A DNA stretch of 64,000 bases from Kineosporia corallincola (GTDB lineage: Bacteria > Actinomycetota > Actinomycetes > Actinomycetales > Kineosporiaceae). Both the position numbers and the translations under genes were made by a program. Shown one piece after another: positions 1-8,685 of the stretch (position 1 is its first letter; each line of letters opens with the position of its first letter). The stretch lies in the NCBI RefSeq assembly GCF_018499875.1, contig NZ_JAHBAY010000016.1, positions 124,001-188,000 on the forward strand, in the 5' to 3' direction. The notes under the pieces were generated by a model, which worked only from the letters and a program-made list of their open reading frames with translations, was not told the origin of the DNA and did no database searches.

Positions 1-962
1 CCACCACCGAGTTCGCGGTGCAGGCCCGCGGGCTGCGGCGCACCTACGGAAAGGGCTCCGGGGCCTACGAGGCCGTGCGCGGTGTCGACCTCGACGTCCG
101 CACCGGGTCGATCACCGCGCTGCTGGGCACCAACGGCGCCGGCAAGACGTCCACCCTGGAGGTGATCGAGGGCCTGGCCGCGCCCTCCGGCGGCACCGTG
201 CGGGTGCTCGGCCTCGACCCGGTCGCCGACCGCGCCGCCGTGCGCCGCCGCACCGGGGTGCTGCTCCAGCGCAGCGGGTTCTCCGGCGACCTCACGGTGC
301 GCGAGACCCTGCGCCTGTGGGGCGGCACGCTCAGCGCCCCGCGCCCGGTCGACGACATGCTGGCCATGCTGTCGCTGGAACGCCGCGCCGACACCCGGGT
401 GCTGTCGCTGTCCGGCGGTGAGGCCCGCCGCGTCGACCTGGCCTGCACCCTGATGGGCGACCCGGAGCTGGTCGTGCTCGACGAGCCGACCACCGGCCTG
501 GACCCGGAGAGCCGCCGCGAGGTCTGGCACCTGGTCTCGGCCCTGCGCGAGCGCGGCGCCACCGTGCTGGTCACCACCCACTACCTGGACGAGGCCGAGC
601 ACCTGGCCGACCGGATCGAGATCCTGCACGCCGGGCGGATCGTCCGCTCCGGCACCCCCACCCAGATCGCCGCCGGGCACCCGTCGCGGATCAGCTTCGT
701 GCGGCTGCCCGGCCGGCTCGCCGTTCCGGCCCTGCCCGGCGTCACCGACGTGGCCGAGGAGGCCGGCCGGACCACGCTGCACACCGCCGACCTCCAGCGC
801 ACGCTGGGCGAGCTGCTCAGCTGGGCGGCCCGGCACGACGTGCGGCTGGACGGGCTGGACGCCCGCAGCCCGTCGCTGGAGTCGGTCTTCCTGGCCGTCG
901 CCGACGGCCGCGACCCGAACCCCACCACCCCGTCCCCGATCCTGGAGGGAAGCCACCGATGA
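1..962 (+). CDS. ABC transporter ATP-binding protein (5'-partial)
   Basis: ATPase subunit of an ABC-2 type exporter of the CcmA/DrrA class, the cytoplasmic partner of the permease that follows. Counting from the GTG at 18, Walker A GTNGAGKTS is at residues 37-45, the LSGGE signature near 132, Walker B LVVLDEPTTGLDP near 151 and the H-loop TTHYLDEAE near 186. The frame is open to the window edge (codons for T-T-E-F-A-V precede the first usable start), so the true start probably lies upstream. It overlaps the permease by 4 bases (ATGA). The substrate is unknown. The two-component system next door suggests an exporter induced by an envelope signal, inferred from gene order only. Confidence 0.93.
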   Translation, partial: TTEFAVQARGLRRTYGKGSGAYEAVRGVDLDVRTGSITALLGTNGAGKTSTLEVIEGLAAPSGGTVRVLGLDPVADRAAVRRRTGVLLQRSGFSGDLTVRETLRLWGGTLSAPRPVDDMLAMLSLERRADTRVLSLSGGEARRVDLACTLMGDPELVVLDEPTTGLDPESRREVWHLVSALRERGATVLVTTHYLDEAEHLADRIEILHAGRIVRSGTPTQIAAGHPSRISFVRLPGRLAVPALPGVTDVAEEAGRTTLHTADLQRTLGELLSWAARHDVRLDGLDARSPSLESVFLAVADGRDPNPTTPSPILEGSHR

Positions 963-1741
963 CCACCACCACCTTCTCCCCGGCGCGCACCGCACACCTG
1001 GCCCGCTGGAACGCCACGCTGCTGAGCCGCAACCGCCTGGCCCTGACCTACGCGCTGGTGATGCCGCTCGCCCCGCTGCTGATCCTGCGCACGGGTGAGC
1101 CCGGCGACCCGGCGGTCGGCGCCTCCGCCGTCGGCCTGATGCTGTTGCTGGCCGGGCTCTTTCCGGTCTACTACAACATCCTGTCGCAGTTCGTCAGCCG
1201 TCGCGACGAGCTGGTGCTCAAGCGGATGCGCACCGGCGAGGCCCGGGACGGCGAACTGCTGGCCGGCATCGCCCTGCCCGGGGTGCTGTGCGCGCTCGCG
1301 GTCTGCGCGGTGGCCGTGCCGGTGGCGGTGGCCGCCGGTCAGCGGATGCCCGTCAACATCGCCCTGTTCGCGGTCGGCTGCCTGCTGGCGGCCGTGATGT
1401 TCGCGGCTCTGGCCTACTGGACCGCGGCCTGGACCCGCAGCGCCGAGGCCGCCCAGCTGACCAGCATGCCGGTGATCATCCTGGCCTCGCTCGGGCCGTT
1501 CGTGTCCGCCGGGGTCTCCGACGCGGTGCGCGAGATCGTGTCGTACACCCCCGGCGCGGCCCTGACCGAGCTGGTGCGCGTGGCCTGGTTCGGGTTCGAC
1601 GGTCACGACGCCGCCACCTCCACCCTCGACCTGGCCGGCACCTGGGGCGCCGCCGCGCAGCCGCTCGCGGTGACGGCGGCCTGGACCGTCCTGGCCGTTC
1701 TCCTGGCGAGCCGGTCGCTGCGGTGGGAGCCACGGGCTTGA
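959..1741 (+). CDS. ABC-2 type transporter permease
   Basis: Membrane subunit of the exporter, 260 residues, the normal length for ABC-2 permeases. About six hydrophobic segments are visible, starting near LALTYALVMPLAPLLIL and ending with TAAWTVLAVLLASR. Its start overlaps the ATPase stop (ATGA), so the two are translationally coupled and should form one heteromeric exporter. It is followed after 62 bases by a histidine kinase gene that appears to have its own promoter. Substrate cannot be read from sequence. Confidence 0.9.
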   Translation: MTTTTFSPARTAHLARWNATLLSRNRLALTYALVMPLAPLLILRTGEPGDPAVGASAVGLMLLLAGLFPVYYNILSQFVSRRDELVLKRMRTGEARDGELLAGIALPGVLCALAVCAVAVPVAVAAGQRMPVNIALFAVGCLLAAVMFAALAYWTAAWTRSAEAAQLTSMPVIILASLGPFVSAGVSDAVREIVSYTPGAALTELVRVAWFGFDGHDAATSTLDLAGTWGAAAQPLAVTAAWTVLAVLLASRSLRWEPRA

Positions 1742-1790
1742 GGACGCCGGCCCGCCCGGTCCTCCCGGCCCACCTCGTGGCCGGCCTGTC

Positions 1791-1796
1791 TAGGCT
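1791..1796 (+). promoter_or_regulatory. -10 box for a leaderless histidine kinase transcript
   Basis: TAGGCT lies 7 bases before the GTG at 1804 and no Shine-Dalgarno sequence is present. A TANNNT hexamer at this distance is the usual arrangement for leaderless actinobacterial mRNAs and supports the GTG at 1804 as start codon. Confidence 0.5.
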
Positions 1797-1803
1797 GGTC
1801 CCC

Positions 1804-3057
1804 GTGAGGTTCCGCAGACCCCGGCGCTGGGCCGACCTGAGCCGCCTGGAGCGCGTCGACCTCTACACCCGGCAGTCGCTGCACCTGGTGCTCTGGCTGA
1901 TGTGCCTGTTCGTGCTGGCCGCGGTGCCCTCCCGGGAACCGCTGCTGTGGGCCGGCGGCCTGGTGGTCACCGCGCTCGGGTCGTCGCTGATGAACGCCGT
2001 GGTCAGGGGGTACCCGCGGATCCGGCCGTTCGCCTGGCGCCGGGCCGCCGCGCTGGCCCTGGCCTGCGTGCTCTACCTGGGCCTGGTCGCCGTGCCCGGG
2101 CAGGGCCAGGTGGCCGGCACGGCGGGGGTGCTGGTGGCCGCGAACCTGGCGGCGGCGCTGGGCGGACTGCCCGACCACCGGATCTCCCTGGGCGTCGTCC
2201 TGTTCTGCACCGTGGTGGTGGGGGCGACCAGCGCGAACCTGGCCGCGGCGGTCAGCGGCGTGGTGATCGGCGTCCTGGTGGTGTTCACGGTGCGCGTGTC
2301 CCTGTGGCTGTACGGCGTCGTCAGCGAACTCGACGAGGCCCGCCAGACCCAGGCCCGGCTGGCCGTGGCCGAGGAACGGCTGCGGTTCTCCCGCGACGTG
2401 CACGACGTGCTCGGCCGCCGGCTGTCCACCATCGCCGTGCAGGCCGAGCTCGCCGCCACCCTGGCCCGGCGCGGCGACAGCCGTGCCGCCGACCGGATGA
2501 TGGACGTGCGCCAGGTGGCCCACGACTCCCTGGCCGAGGCCCGCGAGCTGGCCCGCGGCTACCGGCCCACCAACCTGTCCCAGGAACTCGAGGGCGCCCG
2601 CTCGCTGCTGCGCTCGGCGGGCATCGACGTCGGCCTGGACATCGGCGACGTGCCCCGGGCCTGGCACGAGGCGGCCGGCTGGGTGGTGCGCGAGAGCGTG
2701 ACCAACGTGCTGCGTCACTCGTCCGCCACGGTGGTGCGGATCTCCTACCGCGACGGCGAGTTACGCGTCGAGAACGATGGTGTCGGGACGTCGGTGGGCA
2801 CGGTGGACGGAACGGGTGCGGCGGCGGGCACCGGGTCCGGGCTGCGTGGCCTGGGGGAGCGGCTGGCGCCGCTCGGCGCCGGGGTGCGGGCGGGGCCCTC
2901 GGGCCCGGGCCGGAACGGGTGGACGCTGGTGGCCCGGTTCCCGGCGAGCGGCCCCGTCAGCGCCTCGGCCGCCCCGGCCGCCCCGGCCCGCACGGTCACC
3001 CCCGACCCCGTCGACCCGGCCGAAACCGCTGCGCGCGCGAGGAGATCCGCATCATGA
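1804..3057 (+). CDS. Two-component sensor histidine kinase (HisKA_3 / NarL-type partner)
   Basis: Membrane sensor kinase of the DesK/LiaS group, 417 residues. The N-terminal half carries several hydrophobic segments. The dimerisation/phosphoacceptor motif is SRDVHDVLGRRLS with the acceptor His at residue 200, followed by a HATPase domain whose N-box contains N301 (RESVTNVLRHS) and a glycine-rich GSGLRGLGERL lid motif. The start was set at GTG 1804 because of the TAGGCT box just upstream; an in-frame GTG at 1777 is the alternative. It overlaps the response regulator by 4 bases (ATGA). It probably senses an envelope or drug signal and controls the upstream ABC exporter, inferred from position. 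Confidence 0.9.
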   Translation: MRFRRPRRWADLSRLERVDLYTRQSLHLVLWLMCLFVLAAVPSREPLLWAGGLVVTALGSSLMNAVVRGYPRIRPFAWRRAAALALACVLYLGLVAVPGQGQVAGTAGVLVAANLAAALGGLPDHRISLGVVLFCTVVVGATSANLAAAVSGVVIGVLVVFTVRVSLWLYGVVSELDEARQTQARLAVAEERLRFSRDVHDVLGRRLSTIAVQAELAATLARRGDSRAADRMMDVRQVAHDSLAEARELARGYRPTNLSQELEGARSLLRSAGIDVGLDIGDVPRAWHEAAGWVVRESVTNVLRHSSATVVRISYRDGELRVENDGVGTSVGTVDGTGAAAGTGSGLRGLGERLAPLGAGVRAGPSGPGRNGWTLVARFPASGPVSASAAPAAPARTVTPDPVDPAETAARARRSAS

Positions 3058-3662
3058 GCATCCGCGTCCTGCTGGCCGACGACGAGCACCTGATCCGTAC
3101 GGCCCTGGCCCAGATGCTGAACCTGGAAGCCGATCTGGACGTGGTCGCGGAGGCCGCCACGGGTGACGAGGCGGTGGCCATGGCGGTGCGGCACCAGGTC
3201 GGCGTGGCGGTGCTCGACCTCCAGATGCCCGGGCTCGACGGCATCACCGCGGCCGGGGAGATCGGCCGGCTGCTGCCCGGTTGCGGGTGCGTCATCGTGA
3301 CCAGCCACGGCCGGCCCGGGCACCTGAAACGTGCTCTCACGGCCGGGGTCCGGGGGTTCCTGCCGAAGACCACCTCGGCCGTGACGCTGGCCGAGGTGGT
3401 CCGCACGGTGCACGCCGGCGGCCGTCACGTGGACCCGCAGCTGGCCGCCGAGGCGATCGCGGCCGGCGACAGCCCGCTCACCCCGCGCGAGGCCGACGTG
3501 CTCGAACTGGCCGCCACCGGTGCCCCGATCGACGAGATCGCGGTGCGGGCGTCCCTGTCCCCGGGGACCGTGCGCAACTACCTGTCCAGCGCGATGGGCA
3601 AGCTGGACGCCGCCAACCGGCACGACGCCTGCGCGATCGCCCGGCGGATGGGCTGGATCTGA
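3054..3662 (+). CDS. NarL/LuxR-family response regulator
   Basis: DNA-binding partner of the preceding kinase, 202 residues. The receiver domain has the acidic pair D9/D10, phosphoacceptor D55 in VLDLQMPGLDG and the conserved lysine K105 in FLPKTTS. The C-terminal LuxR-type helix-turn-helix (LTPREADVLELAATG through TVRNYLSSAMGKL) covers about residues 142-185. The ATG at 3054 overlaps the kinase stop codon. Order and coupling make it the cognate regulator; the likely target is the exporter operon beginning upstream of this window. Confidence 0.93.
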   Translation: MSIRVLLADDEHLIRTALAQMLNLEADLDVVAEAATGDEAVAMAVRHQVGVAVLDLQMPGLDGITAAGEIGRLLPGCGCVIVTSHGRPGHLKRALTAGVRGFLPKTTSAVTLAEVVRTVHAGGRHVDPQLAAEAIAAGDSPLTPREADVLELAATGAPIDEIAVRASLSPGTVRNYLSSAMGKLDAANRHDACAIARRMGWI

Positions 3663-3676
3663 GGTGACCCGACCCC

Positions 3677-4615
3677 TCACGCGGCCGGGAAACGCACCCG
3701 GGTGAGTTCCTCGGACAGCCGCCAGATGCGTTCGCCGTCCCCCGTTCTGAGCAGAGGGGCGTAGGGCCGCTGCCCGGCGGGAGCACCACCCAGCCGCCCC
3801 GGGCCGGAGGGCCCGTAGAACTGACCGCCCCCGGCGTCGGTGGTGGCCGCGAGCAGCGCGGGCAGCGCCGCCGAGGCGGGCGTCCCGACCAGGATCCCGC
3901 GCCGTGACAGGGCGCGGATCAGCCGCACCGCGACGGTGTCCCGGCCGCGGCCGACCTCCGGGCGGGCGGCCAGCAGGCTGGTCGGGGCGATGCCCGGGTG
4001 CGACAGGTTGCTGGTGACGCCCCAGCCGGCGGCCCGGCTGCGCCGCTCCAGCTCCAGGCCGAAGAGCCCGAGCGCGATCTTGGACTGGCTGTAGGCGCGG
4101 GCGCGGTGCCAGGAGCGTTCCCAGTCCGGGTCGTCCCAGTTGATGCCGTGCCAGCCGGCCGCGATGCTGATCTGCGAGGTGACCCGGGCCCGGCCGGCCC
4201 GCAGCAGCGGCAGCAACTGGGCGACGAGGGCGAAGTGGCCGAGATGGTTGGTGCCGAACTGGAGTTCGTGGCCGTCGGCCGTGGCCTGCCGGGCCGGCGG
4301 GTGCATGACGCCGGCGTTGTTGACCAGGATGTGCACGGGATCGCCCTCGCCGCGCAGGGTCTCGCCGAGGGCGGCCACCGATCCGAGGGAGGACAGGTCG
4401 AGCTCGCGCAGGACCACCCGGGCGCCGGGCACCCGCTGGTGCACGGCCTCGGCCGCGGCCCGGCCCTTGACGGGATTGCGCACCGGCAGAACGACTTCCG
4501 CACCGGCGGCGGCGAGCCCGACGGCGATGCCGAGGCCGATGCCGTCGCTCGCGCCGGTGACGACGGCACGTTTCCCGGTGAGGGAGGGCAGGGCGAGGTC
4601 CGGGGTGCGGGGCAC
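3677..4615 (-). CDS. SDR-family NAD(P)-dependent oxidoreductase
   Basis: Short-chain dehydrogenase/reductase, 312 residues from the chosen start, in the size class of retinol/protochlorophyllide-type SDRs. The Rossmann motif is [10 protein letters not shown], the NNAG motif is in [10 protein letters not shown], and the catalytic Tyr/Lys are in YSQSK. GTG 4615 was preferred over ATG 4639 because AGGAG sits 6 bases upstream and the product then begins [16 protein letters not shown], as is usual in this group. It is transcribed away from an MmyB-like regulator. This SDR/regulator pair is common in actinomycetes and usually implies repression by the neighbour. Substrate unknown. Confidence 0.88.
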   Translation of the reverse strand: MPRTPDLALPSLTGKRAVVTGASDGIGLGIAVGLAAAGAEVVLPVRNPVKGRAAAEAVHQRVPGARVVLRELDLSSLGSVAALGETLRGEGDPVHILVNNAGVMHPPARQATADGHELQFGTNHLGHFALVAQLLPLLRAGRARVTSQISIAAGWHGINWDDPDWERSWHRARAYSQSKIALGLFGLELERRSRAAGWGVTSNLSHPGIAPTSLLAARPEVGRGRDTVAVRLIRALSRRGILVGTPASAALPALLAATTDAGGGQFYGPSGPGRLGGAPAGQRPYAPLLRTGDGERIWRLSEELTRVRFPAA

Positions 4616-4680
4616 GGGTGTCTCCTGACGGTGGGGCATCGGGTGGATGCCGTCGAGCCTGGCCCACGGGCCGTGCGGTG

Positions 4681-4705
4681 ATCCACGACCTGACGATCAG
4701 TGGAT
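4681..4705. promoter_or_regulatory. Inverted repeat between divergent SDR and regulator genes
   Basis: ATCCAC (4681-4686) and GTGGAT (4700-4705) form a perfect 6-bp inverted repeat with a 13-bp spacer in the intergenic region of a divergent pair. It is a plausible operator for the regulator, controlling both genes. Confidence 0.35.
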
Positions 4706-4735
4706 GACGGACGCCGGATCGGTCACCCTGGTGGG

Positions 4736-5587
4736 GTGCAGACGAACAACGGCCGGCCCGGGATCGACCGTGAAGGGCTGGCGGAGTTCCTGCGGCACCG
4801 CCGCGCGGCCCTGCAACCGGAAGACGTCGGTCTGCCCCGGGGCCGGCGCCGGCGCACCTCCGGGCTGCGGCGCGAGGAGGTGGCCGTGCTGTGCCACATG
4901 TCCACCGACTACTTCGCCCGGCTGGAGCGCGGTGAGGGCCCGCGGCCGTCCGGGCAGATGATCGCCTCGATCGCCCAGGGCCTGCACCTGACGCTCGACG
5001 AGCGGGACCACCTGTTCCGGCTCGCCGGGCTCGAACCGCCCGGCCGGGGCCCGCACAGCGAGCACGTCAGCCCCGGCATGCTGCGGATCTTCGACCAGCT
5101 CGTCGACACCCCGGCCGAGATCGCCACCGAGCTGGGCGAGACCCTGCGGCAGAGCCCGCTGGCCGTCGCCCTGACCGGCGACGCGGGCTCGTACACCGGG
5201 CCGATGCGCAGCCGGGGGTACCGCTGGTTCGTGGATCCGGGCGAGCGGAGCCACTACCCGCCGCAGGACCACGCGTTCCTGTCCCGGATGTACGTCTCCG
5301 GCCTGCGCGGCGTGCTCGGCGCGCGGGGCCCCGGATCGCGCGCCGACCGCCTCGCCGGCCTGCTGCTGGAGACCAGCGCGGAGTTCCGCGACCTGTGGCG
5401 GGAACAGGAGATCGGGGTGCGGCCCGACGAGGTCAAGCGGTTCAGCCATCCGCGGGTGGGGGTGCTGGAGGTGAACTGCCAGGTTCTGCTGGACCCGTTC
5501 CAGGCCCACCACCTGATGGTCTACACCGCCACCCCGGGCAGCGAGAGTTACCGGAAACTGCGGCTTCTGGCGGTCGTCGGGTCCTGA
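4736..5587 (+). CDS. XRE-family regulator with MmyB-like ligand-binding domain
   Basis: Transcriptional regulator of about 283 residues. The N-terminal helix-turn-helix contains the family hallmark RRTSGLRREEVAVLCHMSTDYFARLERG, here quoted only as GLRREEVA and DYFARLERG. The C-terminal part, from about residue 90, is the MmyB-type PAS-like domain and ends EVNCQVLLDPFQAHHLMVYTA. The GTG at 4736 is preferred to the GTG at 4700 because it leaves room for a divergent promoter and keeps the inverted repeat at 4681-4705 outside the gene. It probably represses the divergent SDR gene; the ligand is unknown. Confidence 0.88.
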   Translation: MQTNNGRPGIDREGLAEFLRHRRAALQPEDVGLPRGRRRRTSGLRREEVAVLCHMSTDYFARLERGEGPRPSGQMIASIAQGLHLTLDERDHLFRLAGLEPPGRGPHSEHVSPGMLRIFDQLVDTPAEIATELGETLRQSPLAVALTGDAGSYTGPMRSRGYRWFVDPGERSHYPPQDHAFLSRMYVSGLRGVLGARGPGSRADRLAGLLLETSAEFRDLWREQEIGVRPDEVKRFSHPRVGVLEVNCQVLLDPFQAHHLMVYTATPGSESYRKLRLLAVVGS

Positions 5588-5597
5588 GCGGGACAGT

Positions 5598-6804
5598 TCA
5601 GGAGCCGCGGCCGCTGTACCGGTAGCTGGTGATCCGTCCTCTGCCGCCGTTCTGGATGACCAGCTGACGTTGCATGAGCGCGCGCAGGGCCTTGCGGATG
5701 GTCGGGGCGGTCAGGCCGAGGCGATCTTGCAGTTCCCGCACGGTGAGCTCGGTGTGGACGGCGTCGAGAATCATCTGCTGGGTGGGGGTGAGACGGGGGA
5801 CGGCGGCCTGCTGCTGTCGGGACAGGACAGCGGTGAACCGAATCGCGGCGTCGATGAATTTGGCCGGTGGAAGCCCGTAGAGCGCCAGAGAGGAGGCGAC
5901 GGTGGGGATCCCGCTGGCGAGCGCTTCGATGACCCGGGAGCCGGTGTCCCGGGTACGCACGTGCTGACAGATGGCGACGAGGCGGGCGTTACGGGCAGAG
6001 GTCACGCCTTCGTGGCCGAGCCGGTCCGTGGTGATGCCGTAGAGACCGCCCGGGTTGCTCACCACCAGGCGGTCACGACGGAGGCGTACTTCCACGGACA
6101 GCCCTTCCGACCAGCTGTCCAGGTCGCGATGGACCAGGGCGTTGGCGATCAGCTCCCGGAAGGCGACGAAGGGGTAGTCGGGGCGGTCCAGTACCGTGCC
6201 GTCGGCCGCGCTGACGATGGTGGTGTCGAAGGTCCGGCGCGCCCAGGCCATCGCCTCGTCGAGCATCCGGGGGATGGGGCCCGAGATGGTGACCTGGTTG
6301 CGGGCCCGCACGCCGATCGGGTCACCGGGCCTCGGCTCGGCAGCTGCCTGGATCACGTACCGGGGGAAGAACTGTTGCGGATGGACGCCGAGCGCCAGAA
6401 GGCCCGCGACGCTCGGCCGTCCCTCGTCGAGGGTGACCCCCGCGCGTCGCAACAACTCCTCGTCGGATCGAAAACGCCCGAGTCCGTTGGGGTCGCGGTC
6501 GCGAACCGCTTGGATGAACGAGAGCACCAGATCGGGATCGAGGTCGTCGCCCGTCCCGCCCTCCACGGGACGCCGGTCGAAGTGAGGGGAACTGCGGGCC
6601 GCCAGAAATCCCTGCTCCTCGAGCTGGGACAGTTCGAAGTCGCCGTCGTAGCTACGCAGGTACGCCTTGCCGGTTGGCCAGCGCGCTGAGCGTTGCCGTC
6701 AGGGACTCGGGCAGGCCACCTGCCGCTGACTTGACCTCGATGTCGGTGGTGTCGCCCCCATCGGCGCGCAGGCGGCCGACCGTTTCGTCAAGGTCTTCAG
6801 GCAT
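5598..6804 (-). pseudogene. AlbA_2/schlafen-like ATP-binding transcriptional regulator, internal deletion and frameshift
   Basis: Reading left from ATG 6804, a 45-codon segment matches the start of the AlbA_2 (schlafen-type) domain (DIEVKSAAGGLPESL, LSALANR) and then hits TAG. In another frame, sequence from about 6674 reads GKAYLRSYDGDFELSQLEEQ and continues into a 322-codon open frame (from 6566) with a HATPase-like block (FRELIANALVHRDLDSWSEG) and a C-terminal winged helix (VRELQDRLGLTAPTIRKALR). In intact family members roughly 90-100 residues lie between these two pieces. They are missing here, with a frame change at the joint where both sides share ACCGGC (6669-6674 on the complement). 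The C-terminal piece could still be expressed. Gene order and the box array upstream suggest a former autoregulator. Confidence 0.72.
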
Positions 6805-6809
6805 GAAGT

Positions 6810-6867
6810 AAATGTAACCCAGCCAGTTACATTTGCCGGGCCTTCAGTTACATTTGCGGTGACATTT
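6810..6867. repeat. GTTACATTT operator-like box array
   Basis: Four copies of one box lie just upstream of the broken regulator: AAATGTAAC (6810-6818, inverted), GTTACATTT (6826-6834), GTTACATTT (6847-6855) and GTGACATTT (6859-6867). CAGTTACATTTGC is repeated exactly at 6824 and 6845 (period 21, two helical turns). Position and spacing fit a cooperative operator for the adjacent winged-helix protein. Confidence 0.55.
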
Positions 6868-6876
6868 CGGGCCGCC

Positions 6877-7191
6877 TCAGGACCGGCGCCGGGTCACCCA
6901 GGCGATCAGCGTCGCGTTGATCAGCGCGCTGACCACGACGGCCGCCCAGAACAGGACAGTGCCGAGGCTGTCTCCGGTGTCCGGTATCGCCAGGAGCGCG
7001 GGGAGCGACCAGGGAAGGGTGGCGAAGATGACCCACACCCCGGACAGGTCGGCGTCCGGGGCGGTGTGGGTGGTCTGGGAGAGTGCGACGAAGATCCCGG
7101 CGGCAACGACCACGGCCAGGTAGACGCGGGCCGGCCAGCTGTGGGCGACGAGGTGGGCCAGGCCGGGGCGTTCGCTGTCGGTGCTGGTCAT
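6877..7191 (-). CDS. Small membrane protein of unknown function
   Basis: A 104-residue protein with three to four hydrophobic stretches (VYLAVVVAAGIFVALS, VIFATLPWSLPALLAI, TVLFWAAVVVSALINATLIAW) and a basic C-terminus TRRRS. It resembles small conserved actinomycete membrane proteins without assigned function. It stands alone between the GTTACATTT boxes and the glycosyltransferase, on the same strand as both neighbours. The ATG at 7191 is the only convincing start. No catalytic motif is visible. Confidence 0.7.
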   Translation of the reverse strand: MTSTDSERPGLAHLVAHSWPARVYLAVVVAAGIFVALSQTTHTAPDADLSGVWVIFATLPWSLPALLAIPDTGDSLGTVLFWAAVVVSALINATLIAWVTRRRS

Positions 7192-7340
7192 GTCGGCTGC
7201 TCCCTACGGGTGCGGGGCGCCCCTGTGGCGCCTCCTTCTCACCACGACGGTAGATGCCGGAAGGGGCAGGGGCATCGGGCCGAAGTCGCACGGACCGGTC
7301 ATCCGAAGGATGCAGGGGTGCCGCACGCCACCGATGACGT

Positions 7341-7368
7341 CGTGCCGGCGCGACCGGGCGCCGGCACG
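7341..7368 (-). terminator. Hairpin terminator after the glycosyltransferase gene
   Basis: CGTGCCGGCGC (7341-7351) and GCGCCGGCACG (7358-7368) form a perfect 11-bp stem with a 6-base loop, 8 bases beyond the stop codon at 7376. No T-run follows, as is usual in high-GC genomes. Confidence 0.6.
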
Positions 7369-7375
7369 ACGGGCG

Positions 7376-8656
7376 TCACATCGCCACGGCCTCCGGCCCG
7401 GTGGCCTGATCGGTGAACAGTGCGTCGAACACCCGCTCGCGGTCGAAGGTCACGGCGTACTCGCGGGCCCGGCGGGCCATCTCCTCCCGCTCGGGCGCGG
7501 ACAGGCCGAGCACGGCGTGGTCCATCGCCTCGGTCAGCGCGTTCACGTTGCCGGCCTCGACCACGATCGCGGTGTCGCCGATCGCCTCGCCGGTGCCGCC
7601 GGTGATCGTGGTGATCACCGGGCCGCCGCCGGAGAGCATCTTCTCCACCAGCGCGATGCCGAACGTCTCGACGAAGTCGGGCTCCGGTTTGGTCGGAAGG
7701 GTGTAGGCGGCACAGCCGTTCATGAGCAACGGCTTCTCCTCGTCGTCGACGTCGGTGAGGAAGACGATCTGCTCGTCCTCCCGCGCCATCGCCCGCACGT
7801 GCTCCAGGGCCGGGCCGTTGCCGGCGATCACCAGCTTCACCTGATCGCGGCACCGGGTCTGGGCGAAGGCGGTGACCAGGTCGTAGACGCCCTTGGCCCG
7901 GGCCACCCGGGACAGGAACAGGACGTAGCCGTCGCGTTCCAGGCCGCGGCGGGCCAGGGCGGAGTCGACCGCGGCGGGATCCGGGTCGAGGTAGGCCGAG
8001 GTGTCGATGGGCGGGTAGCCGATGACCACCCGCTGCCGGCACTCCGCCGCGAACGACGTGCCCGCCAGGGCGTCGACCTCCTGCGCGCAGGCGACGATCT
8101 CGTCGCGGGTGTACTCCGACACGGCGACCAGGTCGTCGTTGGCCAGGAAGGTGGCGAACAGGGCGATGGCGGCGCCGGAGTTGCCGTCCCGCAGGGCGTT
8201 CCGGATGACGTTGGTGACGTCCGAGCCGACCGCCTTGGCCATGGTGCGCACCTGCGGGCGCAGCCCGGCCGAGCGGGCGGCGCCGACCGCGTTGACCACC
8301 ACGTCGGTGTGCGGCGCCAGGTACATCGACAGGCAGACGGTGGGCACCGGCTCGGCCAGCAGCTCGACCAGGCGGCCGGTCAGCCCGGCGATGTAGCGGC
8401 CGTCGGGCACCCGGTAGTCACCCACCGGCCCGGGCCGTTCCACGGTGATGCCCGGGCTGTAGGGCAGAAGCCCGTCGACCGGCTTCAGCGGCAGGCCGGC
8501 CGCCTCCAGGGCCTCCATCGGCCAGGTGAGCAGGCGGACGTCGTCGAAACCGCGGGTCAGGGCGACCTCGGCCAGGTTTCGCGCCTCGCCGGAGTGACCG
8601 CAGATCACCGGGTCGGCGCGGACGACGATGACGAGTCGGCGGTTCGGAAGGCTCAT
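7376..8656 (-). CDS. Glycosyltransferase family 4-like protein
   Basis: Retaining GT-B glycosyltransferase of 426 residues. The N-terminal half binds acceptor (VIVVRADPVICGHSGEARNLAEVA). The C-terminal half carries the nucleotide-sugar site, with VLFLSRVARAKGVYDLVTAF and the E-x7-E motif in ETFGIALVE. The start at ATG 8656 gives a normal N-terminus; the longer upstream frame is not coding. It is 29 bases downstream of a GH92 mannosidase gene on the same strand, so the pair probably acts on one glycoconjugate or its breakdown products. Donor and acceptor are unknown; mannose is a guess from the neighbour. Confidence 0.82.
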   Translation of the reverse strand: MSLPNRRLVIVVRADPVICGHSGEARNLAEVALTRGFDDVRLLTWPMEALEAAGLPLKPVDGLLPYSPGITVERPGPVGDYRVPDGRYIAGLTGRLVELLAEPVPTVCLSMYLAPHTDVVVNAVGAARSAGLRPQVRTMAKAVGSDVTNVIRNALRDGNSGAAIALFATFLANDDLVAVSEYTRDEIVACAQEVDALAGTSFAAECRQRVVIGYPPIDTSAYLDPDPAAVDSALARRGLERDGYVLFLSRVARAKGVYDLVTAFAQTRCRDQVKLVIAGNGPALEHVRAMAREDEQIVFLTDVDDEEKPLLMNGCAAYTLPTKPEPDFVETFGIALVEKMLSGGGPVITTITGGTGEAIGDTAIVVEAGNVNALTEAMDHAVLGLSAPEREEMARRAREYAVTFDRERVFDALFTDQATGPEAVAM

Positions 8657-8685
8657 CGGATGACCTATCTCGGTATGCGTGAGGA

